A DNA stretch of 9,038 bases from Pseudomonadota bacterium (GTDB lineage Bacteria > Pseudomonadota > Alphaproteobacteria > Sphingomonadales > Sphingomonadaceae): contig JAFABD010000222.1 in the NCBI GenBank assembly GCA_023426225.1, positions 1 to 9,038 of the forward strand, written 5' to 3'. The notes under the pieces were generated by a model, which saw only the letters and a program-made list of their open reading frames with translations, searched no databases and was not told the DNA's origin. Both the position numbers and the translations under genes were made by a program. Shown here piece after piece: positions 7,113 through 9,038 of the stretch. Each line of letters starts with the position of its first letter. Positions within the stretch are counted from its first letter, which is position 1.

Positions 7113-8729
7113 TCAGCTCGTCCCGTTCGGCCCGTCGAGCAGCGTGCGCAGCCGCAGCGCGAGCTCGGCCCGGCGATAGGGCTTGCGCAGCACCTCGAAC
7201 CCGTCGGCGCCGGGATCGAGCGCGGCGTCCGAATAGCCGCTGGTGAGCAGCACGGGGAGCGCGGGATGCCGCTCGCGGATCTTGCGCGCCAGCGTCACGC
7301 CGTTCATGCCGCCGGGCATCACCACGTCGCTGAATACCAGCTGGGCGTCGCACCCCGCGGCCAGCCGGCCGAGCGCGGCGCGCGGGCCGTCGACGCGCGT
7401 GACGCGATAGCCGAGCGCCTCGAGCGTGGTCTGCGACAGCGTGCCCACCGCCGGGTCGTCCTCGACCAGCAGCACATGCTCGCCGCGGCCCGCGCTGTGC
7501 GCCAGATTGGCGGCATCGTCCTCGACCCGCCCGGTCGCGCGCGGGAAGAACAGGCGGAAGCGCGCGCCGCCGCCCGCGCGATTCTCCGCGACGACCGCGC
7601 CGCCCGACTGGCGCATGAAGCCATAGACCATCGACAGGCCCAGCCCGCTGCCCTGCCCGACATCCTTGGTCGAAAAGAACGGATCGAACACGCGGCGCAG
7701 CATCTCGGCGGGGATGCCCGGCCCCTGGTCGGTGACGGTCAGCTCGACATATTCGCCCGGCGCCAGCCCCTCGGCGAGCGGTTCGGCATCGCTCGACACG
7801 CGGTTGGCGGCGGTGATCTCCAGCCGCCCGGCGCCGCCCATCGCCTCGCGCGCGTTGATCGCGAGGTTGATGAGCGCCATCTCCATCTGCACCGGGTCGA
7901 GCCGCGCGTTCCACAGATCGGGATCGAAGCGCAGGTCGAGCGCGACGGTGTCGCCCAGCTTGCGCTGAAGCAGCGTTTCGAGCCCGACGACGAGCGTGTG
8001 GAGGTTGAGCAGCCGGTCGCGCAGTTCCTGCCGCCGGGCAAAGGCAAGCAGGTGCTGCGTCAGCGTCGCGCCGCGCGCCGCCGCCGCGCCGATCGCCTCG
8101 ACCGCACGCATCGACAGCCGGTCGGCGGGATCGACGCGCGTTTCGAGCACGTCGACATAGCCGAGGATGACCTGGAGGATGTTGTTGAAATCGTGCGCGA
8201 CACCGCCGGTCAGCCGGCCCACCGCCTCCATCTTCTGCGCCTGCAACAGCGCCTCCTCGGCCTCGCGCCGGCGCGAGATGTCGAGCTGGCTGCCGAAGAA
8301 ATAGAGCAGCTCGCCCGCCTCGTCGAACACGGGCGAGACATAGAGCGCGTTCCAGAAGGTCGAGCCGTCCTTGCGATAATTGAGCAGCTCGACCGCCAGC
8401 TCGCGCCGCGCCGCGATCGCCTCGCGCACGCGCGTCACCGTCGCGCGGTCGGTCTCCGGGCCTTGCAGGAAACGGCAGTTGGTGCCGACGATCTCGTCGA
8501 TCGTATAGCCCGTCATCCGCTCGAACGCGGCGTTGCAGAAGATGATCGGGTTGTCGTCGCGATGCGGATCGGTGACGATCATCGGCATCCGCGTCGTCTC
8601 GACCGCAGCAAAGAAGATGTCGGGATGCACGTCGCGCGGCATCAGGCCGTCGACATGTCTACTCGGCTGACCGGACCTGGCGCCGGAAAGAGGGTGGCCC
8701 GGGCCGGGACCGAATGTGTTTGTGCTCAT
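7113..8729 (-). CDS. LOV-domain hybrid histidine kinase (blue-light sensor, LOV-HisKA-HATPase-REC)
   Basis: A 538-residue soluble protein with no membrane segment. After a Gly/Pro-rich N-terminus (1-36), residues about 37-155 form a LOV/PAS domain with the photoactive GTNCRFLQG (82-90, adduct cysteine Cys85), NYRKDG (117-122), FWN (125-127) and the conserved glutamine in FGSQLDIS (Gln148), so FMN-based blue-light sensing is expected. A helical linker leads to HisKA with GGVAHDFNN (175-183, phospho-acceptor His179). The ATPase domain shows the N box NLAINAREAM (288-297), DQGPGIP (334-340), the F box DPFFSTK (349-355) and GQGSGLGLS (358-366). A C-terminal receiver (about 417-535) has the acidic pocket VEDD (422-425), phospho-acceptor Asp468, Thr496 and Lys516. 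The architecture matches described bacterial LOV-HK-RR proteins such as the Pseudomonas syringae one. I chose ATG 8729; TTG 8738 would add three residues and ATG 8642 would remove 29. No partner response regulator is in the window. Confidence 0.95.
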   Translation of the reverse strand: MSTNTFGPGPGHPLSGARSGQPSRHVDGLMPRDVHPDIFFAAVETTRMPMIVTDPHRDDNPIIFCNAAFERMTGYTIDEIVGTNCRFLQGPETDRATVTRVREAIAARRELAVELLNYRKDGSTFWNALYVSPVFDEAGELLYFFGSQLDISRRREAEEALLQAQKMEAVGRLTGGVAHDFNNILQVILGYVDVLETRVDPADRLSMRAVEAIGAAAARGATLTQHLLAFARRQELRDRLLNLHTLVVGLETLLQRKLGDTVALDLRFDPDLWNARLDPVQMEMALINLAINAREAMGGAGRLEITAANRVSSDAEPLAEGLAPGEYVELTVTDQGPGIPAEMLRRVFDPFFSTKDVGQGSGLGLSMVYGFMRQSGGAVVAENRAGGGARFRLFFPRATGRVEDDAANLAHSAGRGEHVLLVEDDPAVGTLSQTTLEALGYRVTRVDGPRAALGRLAAGCDAQLVFSDVVMPGGMNGVTLARKIRERHPALPVLLTSGYSDAALDPGADGFEVLRKPYRRAELALRLRTLLDGPNGTS

Positions 8730-8741
8730 GTTCCGCAACTG

Positions 8742-8785
8742 AACGCGTCAGAATCCGCTCGGTTTCGAGCCTTTCCCAACGCGTC
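8742..8785. repeat. Direct repeat AACGCGTC upstream of the LOV kinase
   Basis: AACGCGTC occurs at 8742-8749 and 8778-8785 (36-bp period) in the 62-bp gap between the popZ-like stop and the kinase start. The copy nearer the kinase is embedded in CTGAACGCGTCAG (8739-8751), an almost perfect palindrome apart from one extra A. It could be an operator or coincidence in GC-rich DNA. Confidence 0.3.
8757..8770 (-). other. Small hairpin between the popZ-like gene and the LOV kinase gene
   Basis: GCTCG-AAAC-CGAGC (read on the minus strand) is a perfect 5-bp stem with a 4-base loop, 21 bases after the popZ-like stop. No U-tract follows, so it is unlikely to be a strong terminator. It could be a weak attenuator or processing site between the two genes. 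Confidence 0.25.
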
Positions 8786-8791
8786 CGTGCG

Positions 8792-9038
8792 TCAGGCGTT
8801 CCGTCCGGTGATCCGCGAGATCTCGCGCGAAACCATCGCCTCGACGATTTCGGGCAGGTTGGCGTCGAGCCATTCGCGCAGCATCGGCTTGAGCATTTCG
8901 CGCACCAGCCCCTCGAGCGTGTCCGACCCCGCGACCTCGGGACGGACGACCATCCGCGACAGCGCCTCAAGCGGGCCGCGCGTCGCCTCGACCGCACGTT
9001 CGGACAGGATCGGTTCGGGGGCGGGCGCAGGCATCGGC
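8792..9038 (-). CDS. popZ: PopZ / DUF2497 family polar organizing protein (N-terminal part outside window)
   Basis: The last 82 codons of a gene that enters from the right edge and ends at TGA 8794-8792. The C-terminal pattern of PopZ is clear: LEGLVREMLKPML, then REWLDANLPEIVE, then AMVSREISRITGR. These form the three conserved helices that in Caulobacter PopZ drive oligomerisation into a polar matrix, and it is preceded by a Pro/Glu/Ala-rich stretch. PopZ anchors the chromosome origin region through ParB and recruits cell-cycle signalling proteins at the pole. An ATG at 9034 gives an 80-residue product, but the frame stays open upstream of it to the edge, so it is probably an internal Met. 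In many alphaproteobacteria a popZ/DUF2497 gene sits just upstream of valS (from memory). Here two genes lie between them. Confidence 0.85.
   Translation of the reverse strand, partial: PMPAPAPEPILSERAVEATRGPLEALSRMVVRPEVAGSDTLEGLVREMLKPMLREWLDANLPEIVEAMVSREISRITGRNA

Noticed and set aside
4819..7179. 786-codon open frame on the plus strand, antisense to the S9 peptidase
   Set aside because: Same reasoning: the opposite strand encodes a full peptidase with signal peptide and catalytic triad, and the plus-strand product is low-complexity and Arg-rich.
8730..8738. TTG start for the LOV kinase at 8738
   Set aside because: It adds only three residues, has no Shine-Dalgarno, and the ATG at 8729 is the simpler choice; the evidence is not decisive.
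4990..9038. Possibility that peptidase, LOV kinase and popZ form an undescribed functional system
   Set aside because: Each gene belongs to a well-known family with a separate role, and nothing beyond closeness and shared strand links them. It is kept only as a question of gene order and cotranscription.

Overview
The window looks like chromosomal DNA from an alphaproteobacterium, most likely a sphingomonad (Sphingomonas or a relative). The basis is inference from the very high GC content, a PopZ/DUF2497 C-terminus near valS, a choice-of-anchor A type secreted protein, a LOV-domain hybrid histidine kinase of a type common in Sphingomonadales, and a DPP5-like S9 peptidase. No tRNA, rRNA, insertion sequence, CRISPR array or phage gene was seen. 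Nothing indicates a mobile or defence island.

Layout: (1) 1-1006, minus strand: 5' part of a secreted choice-of-anchor A protein whose C-terminus runs off the left edge. (2) 1007-1162: a short divergent intergenic region with an exact TTAACCAT (CtrA half-site) on the minus strand. (3) 1163-2053, plus strand: a diacylglycerol-kinase-family lipid kinase. (4) 2050-4731, minus strand: valS, complete, with its stop codon overlapping the stop of the kinase. (5) 4732-4989: the largest gap (258 bp), holding a strong GC hairpin after the peptidase gene, a plausible sigma70-type promoter for valS and a structured valS leader. (6) 4990-7032, minus strand: exported S9 family (DPP5-like) serine peptidase. 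(7) 7113-8729, minus strand: LOV-HisKA-HATPase-receiver hybrid kinase. (8) 8792-9038, minus strand: C-terminal part of a PopZ/DUF2497 protein, open at the right edge.

Four minus-strand genes (popZ-like, LOV kinase, peptidase, valS) point the same way. Gaps of 62 and 80 bp separate the first three, which could be read through together. The hairpin and promoter candidate suggest that valS has its own transcription start. PopZ organises the cell pole, ValS charges tRNA-Val, the peptidase trims peptides outside the cytoplasm, and the LOV kinase senses blue light. Only popZ and valS are often neighbours in alphaproteobacteria (from memory), so the LOV kinase is the accessory-looking member.

I do not see a new multi-gene system here. 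The items most worth a second look are the blue-light hybrid kinase between popZ and the peptidase gene, the structured valS leader without a visible Shine-Dalgarno sequence, and the CtrA-like site in front of the secreted protein gene. Long reading frames antisense to valS, the peptidase and the anchor protein are judged to be GC-driven shadows.
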